A DNA stretch of 36,607 bases, from assembly GCA_029260435.1 (NCBI GenBank), contig JAJDDG010000049.1, forward strand, positions 1 to 36,607, in the 5' to 3' direction. The notes under the pieces were generated by a model that was not told the DNA's origin, did no database searches, and saw only the letters and a list, made by a program, of their open reading frames with translations. Positions 6,409 to 15,255 of the stretch are shown in pieces; position 1 is the first letter of the stretch, and every line of letters starts with the position of its first letter. Source of the DNA: Phycisphaerales bacterium (GTDB lineage: Bacteria; Planctomycetota; Phycisphaerae; Phycisphaerales; UBA1924). Position numbers and translations under genes: made by a program.

Positions 6409-9400
6409 TTACGGGCAGGGGCCGAGTCGGAAGATGATGAACGAGATATCGTTGACATCGATCACCGAATCGGAGTTGGTGTCGGCTCGGGAGGGCGTGG
6501 CGGTGCCAACTCGCGCAAGAACATAGACCAGGTCTTCGACGTCCACCGCGCCGGATTGATCGGCGTCCGCGGTGCAGGGGGCGGGTGGTGCGAATGTGAA
6601 TGCGCTGGTTGCGGGGCTCGAAGCGGTGGAGCCCACCGCGTTGTTCGCGGTGATGTTCCACGTGTACTCGCCCGGAATAGTGAGAATGTCAGGCGGGAGC
6701 GTGAACCGCTGGATCGCTTCTGGCTGGGGCTCGATCTGGTTGGAGTAGATGATCGCGCGGGGTGCGTCGATCGCGCTTATGGAGAGCGTGTAGCTTTGTG
6801 CGCCTGTTGAGGGGATCCAGAGGAATTCGGGTGTGGGTGTATCAACGATCGCGCCGGGGACGGGCAGCACGAGGAGGGGTGCGGGCGGCGGGTTGCCCTG
6901 TGTTACGAATGTGCGGACGGGGGACATTGTTTCGCCCGCTTCGTTGATCGCGTTGACGCGCCAGTAGTAGCGCGATGCCTGCTCGAGCGGCGCGGACTGG
7001 ATGTCGATTGATGTGAGCGCGGTCTGCACGGCGATCTCGGGGGAGGTGAATGTGGGGTCATCGTCGGCCTGCAGTTCGTACAGATCCGCGTCCGGTGAGG
7101 GCAGCCATTGGAAAAAAGGCGAGGGGGAGATGCCTGTTGCGTCCTGCGCCGGGGTGAGCAATTCGAATGCGCCGGGGAGCGCGGGGAGTCGGAGCAGCCA
7201 CGCCTCGGGTTCGCCGCGCGGGTTGAATCCCTCGCCGACGATTGTGTGCGCATCATCCGAGATGCCGCGTGCGGCGAGCAGTCGCCACCCACCGAGGTCT
7301 ATCCCGAGTTCGGTGTTCGCGTACTCGTCCAGCGCGCGGAGACCGTCGTTTTCCGTCCAGATGAATGCCCTGAACCCGGATTCATCGGACGCCACGCCGA
7401 CGATGACCGAGGCGTCGCGGTTGGTGGAGAGCGCGGCGGAGAAGGTGGTGCCGCCATCGAGATCGGCGAGGGTTTCGAACACGCCCGGCGCGGTCCATCT
7501 TGCTGCGAGAGTGGCGCCGGGTGTTTCGACTCGCCCGACGACGACGAGTCCGTCTGAGGAGATGTCTTCGGCGCGGGACGACGCGATGCCCTTTGTGCCC
7601 GGTGTGATGAGAGATCGCATGCCATCGAAGCGGTTCCAGATGAATGCGTGCTCGCCCGATGTGCTGCTCGAAACGCCGACGACTGTGTCGCCCGATGCGT
7701 CGGTCGCGATGCCCTCGCTTGAGCGCGGCGATGTTGCGTCCAGGAAACCGATGGGGAGCATGCCCTGCTCATCCGTCCACCGGAAGGCCTGCGTATCAGC
7801 GTTCGCGTCGGTAGACGCACCGACCACTACGGAGGCGTCGGTGTTGCAGTCGTTTGCGAGAGATTGCGCCGCGGGGATGGGAGCGAGCACGCCGAGGTCA
7901 TTCAATACGCCTCCCGGCTCGTAGATGAACGCGCGATCGCCGAGCGGTGCGTCGTACCGCCCGACGATGGCAGCGGCGTTGTCCGCGGCGGCGCTGGCGA
8001 TGCCGGTGACGGGGTCGGAGGAAGAAGGCGAAGCGGTGAGGAGCGCGGAGGATCGCGTTCGGTAGAAAAGGACCGGGAACTGGGTGCTCATCTCGCCGAC
8101 AACGACCGAGGCGTCGCGCGCGATATTCTGCGCTCGAGAGAAGGGCGAGTCCGCGGTTGGTCTGGCGAGGCCGACAAAGTAGGCGTCGGAGGGTTGGGGC
8201 AGCGCGTTTATTGTATCCGGCGCCCGGACCAGCCCGGCACCGAATGTGTTGTCGCGCCCGGGCGCACCGAGATCCAGAGCGGAAGCGGCGAGCGCGTCGC
8301 GGAGGATGTCGGGCGAGAGGTAGGCGAAGGATGAAGCCGCGAGCGCGGCGACACCCGCCGCGCCCGGTGCGGCGTACGAGGTTCCTGACACAACGTCGTA
8401 GTCGCCCGGGTCGGACCCAGCGCTGCCCGAAGGATCGGTGGTAATTACATTCACACCCGGTGCGACGAGATCGAGATTCGGACCCCGGTTCGAAGAGCTC
8501 GCGATATTCGCGTTGTGGTCGATCGAACCGACCGAGATAACACTCGGGTATCTCGCGGGGTAATCGACGGTCTCGAACCCGGCGTTGCCCGAGGAGGCGA
8601 AGTGCAGCATGCCGGCGTTGCGGGCTTCCTCGTACGCTTCTTCTACCGCAGGGGAGAAAGCGATTTTGAGCGATGTATTTGTGATGCGTGCGCCGTTGTG
8701 CGATGCCCAGAGCAACGCGTTGATGAGCCATGTGTCCTGCACAACCCCGGTGTTTGAACAGGGTGGCTCGTCCGAGACGAACACACGCGCCGACATGACG
8801 GTACACCCGGGCGCGACACCCGAGCCGCCTATCGCGTTGTTGATGCGTGCGCTGACACGACCCGCGACGCGCGTACCGTGCGAGTCGCAGAGTTCGACGG
8901 GGCGGCCGTCGTCCTGCGCGCTGGGTGAGAAGGTGAAATCTCCGCCCGGGATCTGATTGATATCCGGGTGAGACTGCTGGACGCCATCGTCGAGGATCAC
9001 GATGCGGACATCGGGTGATCCGATAGTGGTATCCCACGCGGCGGATGCACCGAGATCGATCCCCGGGGTGCCGCCGGATTGCCCGGTGTTGCGGAGCGAC
9101 CAGTCCTGAACGAAGAGCGGGTCGTTCGGGATGAGGGACTTTGTGGCGAGATGGATGTACTCGGGATGCGCGAAACGCACGCGCGGATCGGATGCGAGCG
9201 CATCGGCAAGCGCCAGGACATCGAACGCGTTTCGGAAAGACGTATCGATGCGCCGGATGCGCGAGCCCGGCGCGATCGGGGCGAGGGGCGCATCTATCAG
9301 GGTGCTGACGATGCGGTGTTGTTCCTGCTGTGCGCAGACGGGCTGGAACGCGATAAGGATGGACTGCATGGGGATCGCACGGGCACCGGTATCATCGATC

Positions 9401-9708
9401 AGCACCGGCGCCGCGAACACGAGTGGGTCTGCATCGATCATGAGCTGGCACAGGAGGTCGATCGCCGGCTCGCTCTGGAGTGCTCGGGTCGGCTCGGCAC
9501 CCGCAGAGATCAGCGACCACCCCGCGATGGGCAGCGCGGTGCGCGCGGGGCTGTTCGGCAACGCGACACGCGGGGATCGGTTGTGCAGAGCAATCTGCCC
9601 GGGCAAAACGCGGAGCCCCGGAGCGGTCTCTGCATGCGCAACACAACAACTCGCCAGCAAAGCGGCAGCGACAGCGAGCACACGTGATGACAAACGCAAC
9701 ACCTGCAT
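6409..9708 (-). CDS. Secreted subtilisin-family (S8) protease with HAF-like repeats and dockerin-like C-terminus
   Basis: A 1099-residue secreted protein. Residues 1-26 are a signal peptide ending AHAE. About 80-190 look like a propeptide-like region. About 195-505 are the S8 peptidase with catalytic Asp240 (VILDDGV), His277 (CDSHGTRVAG), oxyanion Asn375 (SSGNAG) and Ser444 (SGTSYAAPGA). About 510-840 hold seven degenerate repeats of the HAF type (SVVVG...AFIW...GM..L). About 840-1040 hold two fibronectin-III-like sections (YELQADDDPTF, YYWRVNAIN; YTWNITANNAVG). The tail has two EF-hand-like loops, DADQSGAVDVEDL and DTNSDSVIDVNDI, as in dockerins. AGGTGG lies upstream of ATG 9708 and supports that start. 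It probably degrades extracellular protein while attached to a surface or complex; the anchor role is inference. Confidence 0.92.
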   Translation of the reverse strand: MQVLRLSSRVLAVAAALLASCCVAHAETAPGLRVLPGQIALHNRSPRVALPNSPARTALPIAGWSLISAGAEPTRALQSEPAIDLLCQLMIDADPLVFAAPVLIDDTGARAIPMQSILIAFQPVCAQQEQHRIVSTLIDAPLAPIAPGSRIRRIDTSFRNAFDVLALADALASDPRVRFAHPEYIHLATKSLIPNDPLFVQDWSLRNTGQSGGTPGIDLGASAAWDTTIGSPDVRIVILDDGVQQSHPDINQIPGGDFTFSPSAQDDGRPVELCDSHGTRVAGRVSARINNAIGGSGVAPGCTVMSARVFVSDEPPCSNTGVVQDTWLINALLWASHNGARITNTSLKIAFSPAVEEAYEEARNAGMLHFASSGNAGFETVDYPARYPSVISVGSIDHNANIASSSNRGPNLDLVAPGVNVITTDPSGSAGSDPGDYDVVSGTSYAAPGAAGVAALAASSFAYLSPDILRDALAASALDLGAPGRDNTFGAGLVRAPDTINALPQPSDAYFVGLARPTADSPFSRAQNIARDASVVVGEMSTQFPVLFYRTRSSALLTASPSSSDPVTGIASAAADNAAAIVGRYDAPLGDRAFIYEPGGVLNDLGVLAPIPAAQSLANDCNTDASVVVGASTDANADTQAFRWTDEQGMLPIGFLDATSPRSSEGIATDASGDTVVGVSSSTSGEHAFIWNRFDGMRSLITPGTKGIASSRAEDISSDGLVVVGRVETPGATLAARWTAPGVFETLADLDGGTTFSAALSTNRDASVIVGVASDESGFRAFIWTENDGLRALDEYANTELGIDLGGWRLLAARGISDDAHTIVGEGFNPRGEPEAWLLRLPALPGAFELLTPAQDATGISPSPFFQWLPSPDADLYELQADDDPTFTSPEIAVQTALTSIDIQSAPLEQASRYYWRVNAINEAGETMSPVRTFVTQGNPPPAPLLVLPVPGAIVDTPTPEFLWIPSTGAQSYTLSISAIDAPRAIIYSNQIEPQPEAIQRFTLPPDILTIPGEYTWNITANNAVGSTASSPATSAFTFAPPAPCTADADQSGAVDVEDLVYVLARVGTATPSRADTNSDSVIDVNDISFIIFRLGPCP

Positions 9709-9967
9709 AAACCACCTAGCCGGTGCATGAGCGCAAGTCCATTCTCAGGCTCATGTTGCACGGGCTTCGACCGCGATTATCCGGGGTGAACGCCCCTGCA
9801 CCAACGCCTTTCTTACATATAACATTGCGTGCATTATCGGCCCGGGGTGATACATCCGTTCGGAGGGCGAACAGTTCTGTAACTCGTTGTTATTCAGGAT
9901 GTTATATCGCTGGCACCATCGGGTGAGCGAATCGTGAGGGCACCGAATAAATGAGGGGACGTTTGCC
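9709..9967. other. Intergenic region upstream of the subtilase gene
   Basis: About 260 bases, less GC-rich than the flanking genes, with no open frame I can support. It should carry the subtilase promoter on the minus strand and the 3' end of the threonine aldolase transcript. No confident -35/-10 pair or terminator hairpin was identified. Confidence 0.5.
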
Positions 9968-11005
9968 CTACGCGAGCGCGGTGCGGAATGCACGAGCGAT
10001 CACGTCGGTGTGGGCGGCATCGACGCCGAGGTGGAAGACCGCCCGGATCTGGCTCGGTGCGGTGTCCAGAATGAGCACGTCCTCGCGCTCAAGCGCCCCG
10101 ACGACGCTAGAAGCAGCGAGGCTCGGGTCGGTGATCGAGGCGTAGAACATGTTGGTCTGCACCGCGGGCAGATCGATCTCGAACGCGGGCAGGTCGTTGA
10201 CGAGTTGGGCGATTGTCCGCGCCGCGGCGTGGTCCTGCGCAAGCCGGTCGATGTTGTTGTCCAGCGCGTAGATCGCCGCGGCGGCGAGGATGCCCGCCTG
10301 ACGCATAGCGCCGCCGAACATCTTGCGGAAGTGTCGCGCGCGATCGATTGTTTCTGTATTTCCGATCAGCGCCGAACCAACCGGTGCGCCGAGCCCCTTG
10401 GAGAAGCAGACGGAAATGGTATCGAAGTACTGCGCGGCGTCGGCGGGTGCGTACCCGCCCGCGACGCAGGCGTTGAAGAGGCGTGCGCCGTCGAGGTGGC
10501 GGATTAGACCGCGCTTGCGCGCTCGCTCGGTCACGGCGCGGAGTTGGTCCATCTGCCAGACAACGCCCCCCCCGCCGTTCATCGTGTTCTCGACGACCAG
10601 CATGCGCGACTGTGCATAGTGATGATCGTGCGGGCGGATGAGCGGGTCTATGTCGTCGGGCTCGAAGAGCCCGCGGGGTGTGTGCATCAGTGCGAAGGAA
10701 CACCCGGAGAGTGCGGCGGCGGCGCCGGTTTCGTGTTCGTAGACATGAGAGAGGGCGTGGGCGATGATCTGGTCGCCGGGGGATGTCTGCGCACGGATGG
10801 CGAGTTGGTTGGCCATGGTGCCCGAGGGGACGAAGAGGGCCGCCTCCTTGCCCAGCAGCGATGCGATCTTGTCCTGGAGCGCGTTGACTGTGGGGTCGTC
10901 ACCGAGGACGTCGTCGCCGAGGGGGGCAGCCATCATCGCGGCGCGCATCGGGTCTGTTGGCTGGGTGACGGTGTCGGAGCGGAGGTCGATGGGCGGGGTC
11001 GTCAT
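9968..11005 (-). CDS. ltaE: Low-specificity L-threonine aldolase
   Basis: A 345-residue PLP-dependent enzyme of the threonine/beta-eliminating lyase family, which cleaves threonine or allo-threonine to glycine and acetaldehyde in the cytoplasm. Family landmarks are [11 protein letters not shown] at the N-terminus, [41 protein letters not shown], and the PLP-binding lysine in [14 protein letters not shown] (Lys203). Length is normal. ATG 11005 directly precedes the conserved DLRSDT block. No Shine-Dalgarno is present; TATCGT ends 7 bases before the ATG. The upstream neighbour is the AT-rich repeat protein on the same strand, 52 bases away, probably not a functional partner. Confidence 0.95.
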   Translation of the reverse strand: MTTPPIDLRSDTVTQPTDPMRAAMMAAPLGDDVLGDDPTVNALQDKIASLLGKEAALFVPSGTMANQLAIRAQTSPGDQIIAHALSHVYEHETGAAAALSGCSFALMHTPRGLFEPDDIDPLIRPHDHHYAQSRMLVVENTMNGGGGVVWQMDQLRAVTERARKRGLIRHLDGARLFNACVAGGYAPADAAQYFDTISVCFSKGLGAPVGSALIGNTETIDRARHFRKMFGGAMRQAGILAAAAIYALDNNIDRLAQDHAAARTIAQLVNDLPAFEIDLPAVQTNMFYASITDPSLAASSVVGALEREDVLILDTAPSQIRAVFHLGVDAAHTDVIARAFRTALA

Positions 11006-11012
11006 GCGGTGG

Positions 11013-11018
11013 ACGATA
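11013..11018 (-). promoter_or_regulatory. Candidate leaderless -10 element of the threonine aldolase gene
   Basis: TATCGT ends 7 bases before ATG 11005 and no ribosome binding site is visible. A -35 element is not evident. Confidence 0.45.
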
Positions 11019-11039
11019 GCGGAAGCGTAGATAGATTGA

Positions 11040-11688
11040 AAAACATTGTCTGGTTTACTATTTAAAATGCGTCATCAACCATCTTGGGTCGACTGCTCCT
11101 GCTTCAAATTGATTTACCGAAAGCCGACCGATTATTTTTTTATTTTTCACAATCAGAGGTGAACTTGATGAAAATTTATTGAATGGGCTATGAGCAGAAA
11201 ATTCTCCGCCAAAACTACCAAAATCATTCCAAATGCTTTTTGCTCCGAACTCGTTCCCATACACTCCAAAATCGTTGAAGATCGAATCGGACGCGAACTC
11301 GTTATCGATTGTGCCGAGATAAGTATTGTCATCATCGTCTGCGTAAATTTTTGCTCCACCATATGTGTCGATGACTTTGATAGTGAGAGCCAGTTGCAGC
11401 TCGTACATGCTGTATTGCATGAGAGGGCGAAGCTTTGATCGCATTTTGTTGATCTCGGCTTGTCGTTCTTTGTGTTGCGTCCGCGCTTCACGAGACTGCG
11501 CTTGGGATCCGTAGGGGAACGCGACAAGCAAAAGCCCAACAATTGAAGCGACGATTATTATTCGGCTACGGCATTTCATCATTATTCTCCTGTGATGCTC
11601 TAGTAGATGCCATTGCTAGAGTAGCACATATCGAAAATATTTCGTATCCAAAAAATCACAACCTGCTTCCAAAGCAAAGGCCAGCCAA
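11040..11688. other. AT-rich island containing one gene
   Basis: Base composition falls abruptly between the threonine aldolase start and the fumarylacetoacetase stop, with A and T runs that are rare elsewhere in the window. The island holds the repeat protein and its roughly 100-base upstream region. No transposase, integrase, tRNA or flanking direct repeat was seen, so transfer is inferred from composition alone. Confidence 0.6.
11058..11582 (-). CDS. Secreted repeat protein of unknown function, AT-rich and probably acquired
   Basis: This 174-residue protein has a signal peptide (SRIIIVASIVGLLLVAF...GSQAQ), then a charged helical segment (about 30-65), then imperfect repeats of the form SIFNDFGxYGxEF: DSIFNDFGVYGNEFGAK, KSIWNDFGSFGGEFSAH and SPFNKFSSSSP. 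It ends in a short conserved-looking block, IGRLSVNQ...DPRWLM. I do not recognise a named family, although short exported proteins with such N-x-F/Y-G repeats occur widely. GC content is near 40% by eye, against well over 60% around it. AGGAG lies 4 bases before ATG 11582 and 7 before the adjacent ATG 11579, so the second Met may be the real start. Confidence 0.8.
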   Translation of the reverse strand: MMKCRSRIIIVASIVGLLLVAFPYGSQAQSREARTQHKERQAEINKMRSKLRPLMQYSMYELQLALTIKVIDTYGGAKIYADDDDNTYLGTIDNEFASDSIFNDFGVYGNEFGAKSIWNDFGSFGGEFSAHSPFNKFSSSSPLIVKNKKIIGRLSVNQFEAGAVDPRWLMTHFK

Positions 11689-13077
11689 TCATTCGTCAGC
11701 CGGGAGGATAGTCGCACGGCACTCGCCGAATCCGATGCGCCGGAAGCCGTCGGCCACGCAGAACCCCTTGATGATGATCTCGTCACCGTCCTGGAGGAAC
11801 CTGCGCTCTTCGCCGCCCGGCAGTTTGATGGGTGTGCGCTCGGTGGTCGCTGCTTTCACGGGCGGGGTAGCGAAGGGATCGCCGTCCCACGAGAGTTCGA
11901 GCATGGAGCCGCGTGCGCTGCGCGACGTGCCGGAGACGGTGCCCGAGGCGAGCATGTCGCCCGGCTCGATGTTCACGCCGTTCGAGGCGTGGTGCGCGAG
12001 CATCTGTGTGATGGACCAGTACATATCCTTGAACGAGCCGCGCGAGAGCATGTGCGGCTCGGCGCCGGAGTCGCGCATTTTTTCGGTTGTCATGAACACT
12101 TCGAGTGTGATGTCGATCCCGCCGTGGCTCTCGACATCGGGCGAGGCGAGGTAGGGCAGGGGCTTGGGGTCCATCTCGGCGCGCTGCAGGATCGGGCACC
12201 GGTACGGCGCGAGCGCTTCGAGGGAGACAACCCAGGGGGAGACGGTGGTCGCGAACGACTTGGCGAGGAAGGGCCCGAGCGGCTGGTACTCCCACTTCTG
12301 GATATCGCGCGCGGACCAGTCGTTGACGAGGCAGAGCCCGAAGATGTTTTCCTCTGCTTCATCGATAGTGAGCGTCTCGCCCGGCTCGGTGCCCTGCCCG
12401 ATGAAGAAGCCGACCTCGAGTTCGTAGTCGAGGAGCTTGCACGGGGCGTACGCTGGCGGCACGTCCTCGCCCGGTTTCAGCTGTCCGTGCGGGCGGGTGA
12501 TCTCGTCGCCCGAGACGCGGATGGACGAGGCTCGCCCGTGATAGGCGATGGGCATCCATTTGTAGTTGGGCAGCAGCGGGTTGTCCGGTCGGAACATGGA
12601 GCCGACGTTGGTCGCATGGTAGAGCGAGGCGTAGAAATCGGTGTAGTCGCCGATCTCCGCGGGGCACAGCAGCACCGCGCGGTCCATCGGCACGAGGACG
12701 CGCGCTTTGAGTTCGGCGTCCGCCTGGATCTCGTCGCAGTCTTCGCTCAGCAGTTCAGAAACGCGCTCGCGCAGGTCGCTCCAACGCTCGGGTTCGTTGC
12801 ACATCAGGGAGTTGAGCGCATCGGACTCGAGGTCTTCGATGATCGGTTCTTCTTCGTCATCGATGTCCACGAACAGCCCGGCGTTTGCACACTCGGCGAG
12901 GTCGAGGATCATCTCGCCGATCGCGACGCCGACGCGGGCTTCGTCGTCTTCCTCGTCTTCTCGGTGGAAGATCCCATAGGGCAGGTTCTGGATGGGAAAA
13001 TCCGTGTCTGGGTCGTTGGCGGATTCGACCCAGGAGTTGAGCGAGATGTCGTGTGTTTCGTTGATGTCGTACAGCAT
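11689..13077 (-). CDS. fahA: Fumarylacetoacetase
   Basis: A 462-residue fumarylacetoacetate hydrolase, the last enzyme of tyrosine/homogentisate breakdown, yielding fumarate and acetoacetate. Motifs of the eukaryotic-type enzyme are present: the metal Asp in GDYTDFYASLYHATNVG, catalytic His in WMPIAYHGRASS, metal Glu pair in LDYELEVGFFIG, NDWSARDIQKWEYQPLGPFLAKSF, and the C-terminal GDMLASGTVSGT and DGDEIIIKGFC blocks. The length is somewhat above the usual 420 or so because of acidic insertions in the N-terminal domain (HREDEEDDEARVG, DIDDEEEPIIEDLES). It follows the unknown protein gene by 36 bases on the same strand, so co-transcription is likely. Other homogentisate pathway genes are not in the window. 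Confidence 0.95.
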   Translation of the reverse strand: MLYDINETHDISLNSWVESANDPDTDFPIQNLPYGIFHREDEEDDEARVGVAIGEMILDLAECANAGLFVDIDDEEEPIIEDLESDALNSLMCNEPERWSDLRERVSELLSEDCDEIQADAELKARVLVPMDRAVLLCPAEIGDYTDFYASLYHATNVGSMFRPDNPLLPNYKWMPIAYHGRASSIRVSGDEITRPHGQLKPGEDVPPAYAPCKLLDYELEVGFFIGQGTEPGETLTIDEAEENIFGLCLVNDWSARDIQKWEYQPLGPFLAKSFATTVSPWVVSLEALAPYRCPILQRAEMDPKPLPYLASPDVESHGGIDITLEVFMTTEKMRDSGAEPHMLSRGSFKDMYWSITQMLAHHASNGVNIEPGDMLASGTVSGTSRSARGSMLELSWDGDPFATPPVKAATTERTPIKLPGGEERRFLQDGDEIIIKGFCVADGFRRIGFGECRATILPADE

Positions 13078-13113
13078 GATCTGGTCCGTAAATATGGTGG
13101 CGAGTTTGCGGGG

Positions 13114-14046
13114 TTACAAAAGGTTCAGTGCGGCGAGATCCTCGACGGGTTCGTCGAAGGAGCACGAGCCGAACGAGGTCGCGAAGGTTTCGCGGAGGCG
13201 ATCGGCATCGTCCGGGGCGATGTCCATGTCGCGCCACGCGATGGCGTGCTCGTCGAAGACGAATGCGCCGGGGTCGGTCTCGTCGAGGATTCTGGTGATC
13301 GCCGCCTCGTCGAGCTTGCGGGCGCGGGCGAGCAGCGAGGCGATAAAAACATTCAGGAAACCGTGCATCACGGCGCGGGGTGCGTCGGCTTCGTAGGTCA
13401 GGCTGTGCTCTGCGCGGACGGGGTGGTGGAGCCCGGCGGTCGCTTTGAAGCGGATCGGCGCGGCGGCACAGGCATGGATGAAGCGTGCGACTGCTTCGCT
13501 CGGCGGGATGAGATCGGGGGTGATACCGCCTGTGCGGATCTTCGCGGCTGCGCCGGTGCCGACGGCGGCGGCGATGTACCCGCGCGGGTCCTGGCTCCAC
13601 GGGATCTCGAAGAATGGGTCCAGTTGTTCGGGGATGATGGTCATCGCTTCGTCGATAAAGTCGGGCGACGGGGCGCGGATTTCGAGCGCATCGATCACAG
13701 CGAGCCCGGCGTCGGGGTTCTCGGCGTGCTTGCGGTTGAAGGCGAAAATCGAATCGATATCCGCTTCGAGATCGGCGCCGGACAGGGCGCTGATATGCCA
13801 GGGTTCGTCTTCCTCAGAGCGGGGGAGCCACTGGCTCGCGTCCGACTCAAACTCCTCGAGTCGCGCGACGGGGAGCACGAAACGGGCGAGCATCCACGCG
13901 TGCGGGTGATCCTGGCAGCGGGCGAAGTTGCGGATCGCCGAGGACATTTCCTGCCCGGCTGGCGGGAAGAGCCCGGCGTAATCAACAATCTCGGCGAGCA
14001 ACGCGATGATGGATGTGGTGGGCGTATCGGGCATGGGGGCGGACAT
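13114..14046 (-). CDS. Conserved-looking protein of unknown function beside fumarylacetoacetase
   Basis: A 310-residue soluble protein without signal peptide or membrane segment. Distinctive blocks are AEIVDYAGLFPPAGQEM near the N-terminus, AWMLARFVLPVARLEEF, AAKIRTGGITPDLIPPSEA, and RFKATAGLHHPVR. Alternating strands and helices ending in short polar loops suggest a TIM-barrel-like fold, and the KATAGLHHP block looks like an active-site segment. I recall similar proteins in planctomycete genomes but know no function. ATG 14046 is preferred because a GGGGGG run lies just upstream; GTG 14061 is possible. It is the first gene of a probable operon with fumarylacetoacetase, so a role in aromatic amino acid breakdown is a guess from position. 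Confidence 0.85.
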   Translation of the reverse strand: MSAPMPDTPTTSIIALLAEIVDYAGLFPPAGQEMSSAIRNFARCQDHPHAWMLARFVLPVARLEEFESDASQWLPRSEEDEPWHISALSGADLEADIDSIFAFNRKHAENPDAGLAVIDALEIRAPSPDFIDEAMTIIPEQLDPFFEIPWSQDPRGYIAAAVGTGAAAKIRTGGITPDLIPPSEAVARFIHACAAAPIRFKATAGLHHPVRAEHSLTYEADAPRAVMHGFLNVFIASLLARARKLDEAAITRILDETDPGAFVFDEHAIAWRDMDIAPDDADRLRETFATSFGSCSFDEPVEDLAALNLL

Positions 14047-14125
14047 GGTATCCCCCCCCACTCTCCCTCACCACACCCCATCCCCATGGCACCTACCCAC
14101 CGCACTGGCGTGTACAACTCTGCAC

Positions 14126-14131
14126 TACACT
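14126..14131 (+). promoter_or_regulatory. Possible -10 element of the glycosyltransferase gene
   Basis: TACACT lies in the 102-base divergent gap and ends 17 bases before ATG 14149, which would leave a leader of about 10 bases. No Shine-Dalgarno is visible and the -35 is unclear. Confidence 0.3.
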
Positions 14132-14148
14132 CCGCCCTCTGCTTACCG

Positions 14149-15255
14149 ATGACTCACCCGCGAACAACATGGAACGGCCGCCTGCTGGTGATGGACCAGG
14201 GGATGCTCAAACGCCACAAAGACAAGCCGATGCACGGCGTGGAGTTGTTCCGCATGCGCCTGATCCGCGGGCTCGCGGAGCGTGGGGCGAGGATCACGAT
14301 CGTCGCGGAGAAGAGTTGGAAGCCACGGATTATGGAGCGGCTTGGGGATCTGGATGGGGTGGAGGTTGTCGGCGTGGCCAACCTCGGAGGAACGGTCGTC
14401 AACGGCACACTGGGGGCGCTCATGACATTCGGTGATCGATTCGATGTGGCGCTGATGGGTGACGCGAGGCGCGGACTTATCCCGGCGATGTTTGCGTTAC
14501 AAGCAGCCCATCATGCTGACCGGATGCTGGTCTTTGCGCACAGACCCACGACCGCGCAGTTCACGGACGCGGTTGGTTCGATGGATTTCGATACGGTGTG
14601 TGTGAGCGAGCATGTTGCAAAGAGCTTCGGCGGGCAGACAAACGGGCGGGTGGATGTGTACTACGGCGTAGCGGGCGCAGAGCGATTCTATCCCCCCACC
14701 GCCCCCGAACACACCACCACACCCAGAACGGATAACAGGACGATCAACTTCTGCCTGCTGGGCAAGCTGCCCAATGTGTCCAAGGGGCACATGCGCGCGA
14801 TTGAAGCATTCAATGCGCTGCCGAGCGAGGTCCGCAGGAGGTGCCATCTCCACCTGGCATCGTTCGCGGATCCGCCGAAGAATCTGGGTGAGGGGATCAC
14901 GGCGCACGGATGGATGGACGCCGACGGGGTCGGCGCGTTCCTGCGGGAGATGGACGTGCTGCTTGCGCTGTCGAGCAACGAAACATTCAGCCAGGCAATC
15001 GTGCAAGGGATGCTGACGGAGCTGCCTAGTATCTACACATCTCTGGATGTGTACGTCGAAAAGATGGACACCGGCGCGGGGATCGTCGTGAACAGCACAC
15101 GCGAGATTGTCGAGGCGATGGAGCGGCTTGCGGGCGATGCACAGCTTCGCAAACAGATGGGCGAAGCGGGGCGTGCTGTTGCGCTAGAACGCTATGTGTG
15201 GGATACAGACGTGTTTATCGAGCGGTTCCTGAAGAAATCCGACGCTTCTTCGTGA
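14149..15255 (+). CDS. Glycosyltransferase (GT4-like, GT-B fold)
   Basis: A 368-residue putative retaining glycosyltransferase. The N-terminal half has the acceptor-side pattern MHGVELFRMRLIRGLAERGARITIV. The middle has VCVSEHVAKSF and the YYGVAGAERFYPP segment that follows the first domain in this superfamily. The C-terminal half has a sugar-nucleotide domain with INFCLLGKLPNVSKGH, AHGWMDADGVGAFL and the acidic signature LSSNETFSQAIVQGMLTELP. Donor and acceptor cannot be named. ATG 14149 is chosen as the first Met before conserved sequence; the same frame is open 720 codons further upstream, but that is antisense to two real genes. Its last 41 bases overlap the convergent DNA glycosylase gene. 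Confidence 0.88.
   Translation: MTHPRTTWNGRLLVMDQGMLKRHKDKPMHGVELFRMRLIRGLAERGARITIVAEKSWKPRIMERLGDLDGVEVVGVANLGGTVVNGTLGALMTFGDRFDVALMGDARRGLIPAMFALQAAHHADRMLVFAHRPTTAQFTDAVGSMDFDTVCVSEHVAKSFGGQTNGRVDVYYGVAGAERFYPPTAPEHTTTPRTDNRTINFCLLGKLPNVSKGHMRAIEAFNALPSEVRRRCHLHLASFADPPKNLGEGITAHGWMDADGVGAFLREMDVLLALSSNETFSQAIVQGMLTELPSIYTSLDVYVEKMDTGAGIVVNSTREIVEAMERLAGDAQLRKQMGEAGRAVALERYVWDTDVFIERFLKKSDASS

Noticed and set aside
4659-6458. 599-codon minus-strand frame opposite the DUF255 gene
   Set aside because: Arg/His/Pro-rich shadow with no motifs; the plus-strand protein has clear catalytic signatures.
11989-14148. 720-codon in-frame extension ahead of the glycosyltransferase
   Set aside because: It is antisense to fumarylacetoacetase and its partner; the extension shows no similarity and the glycosyltransferase fold starts at ATG 14149.
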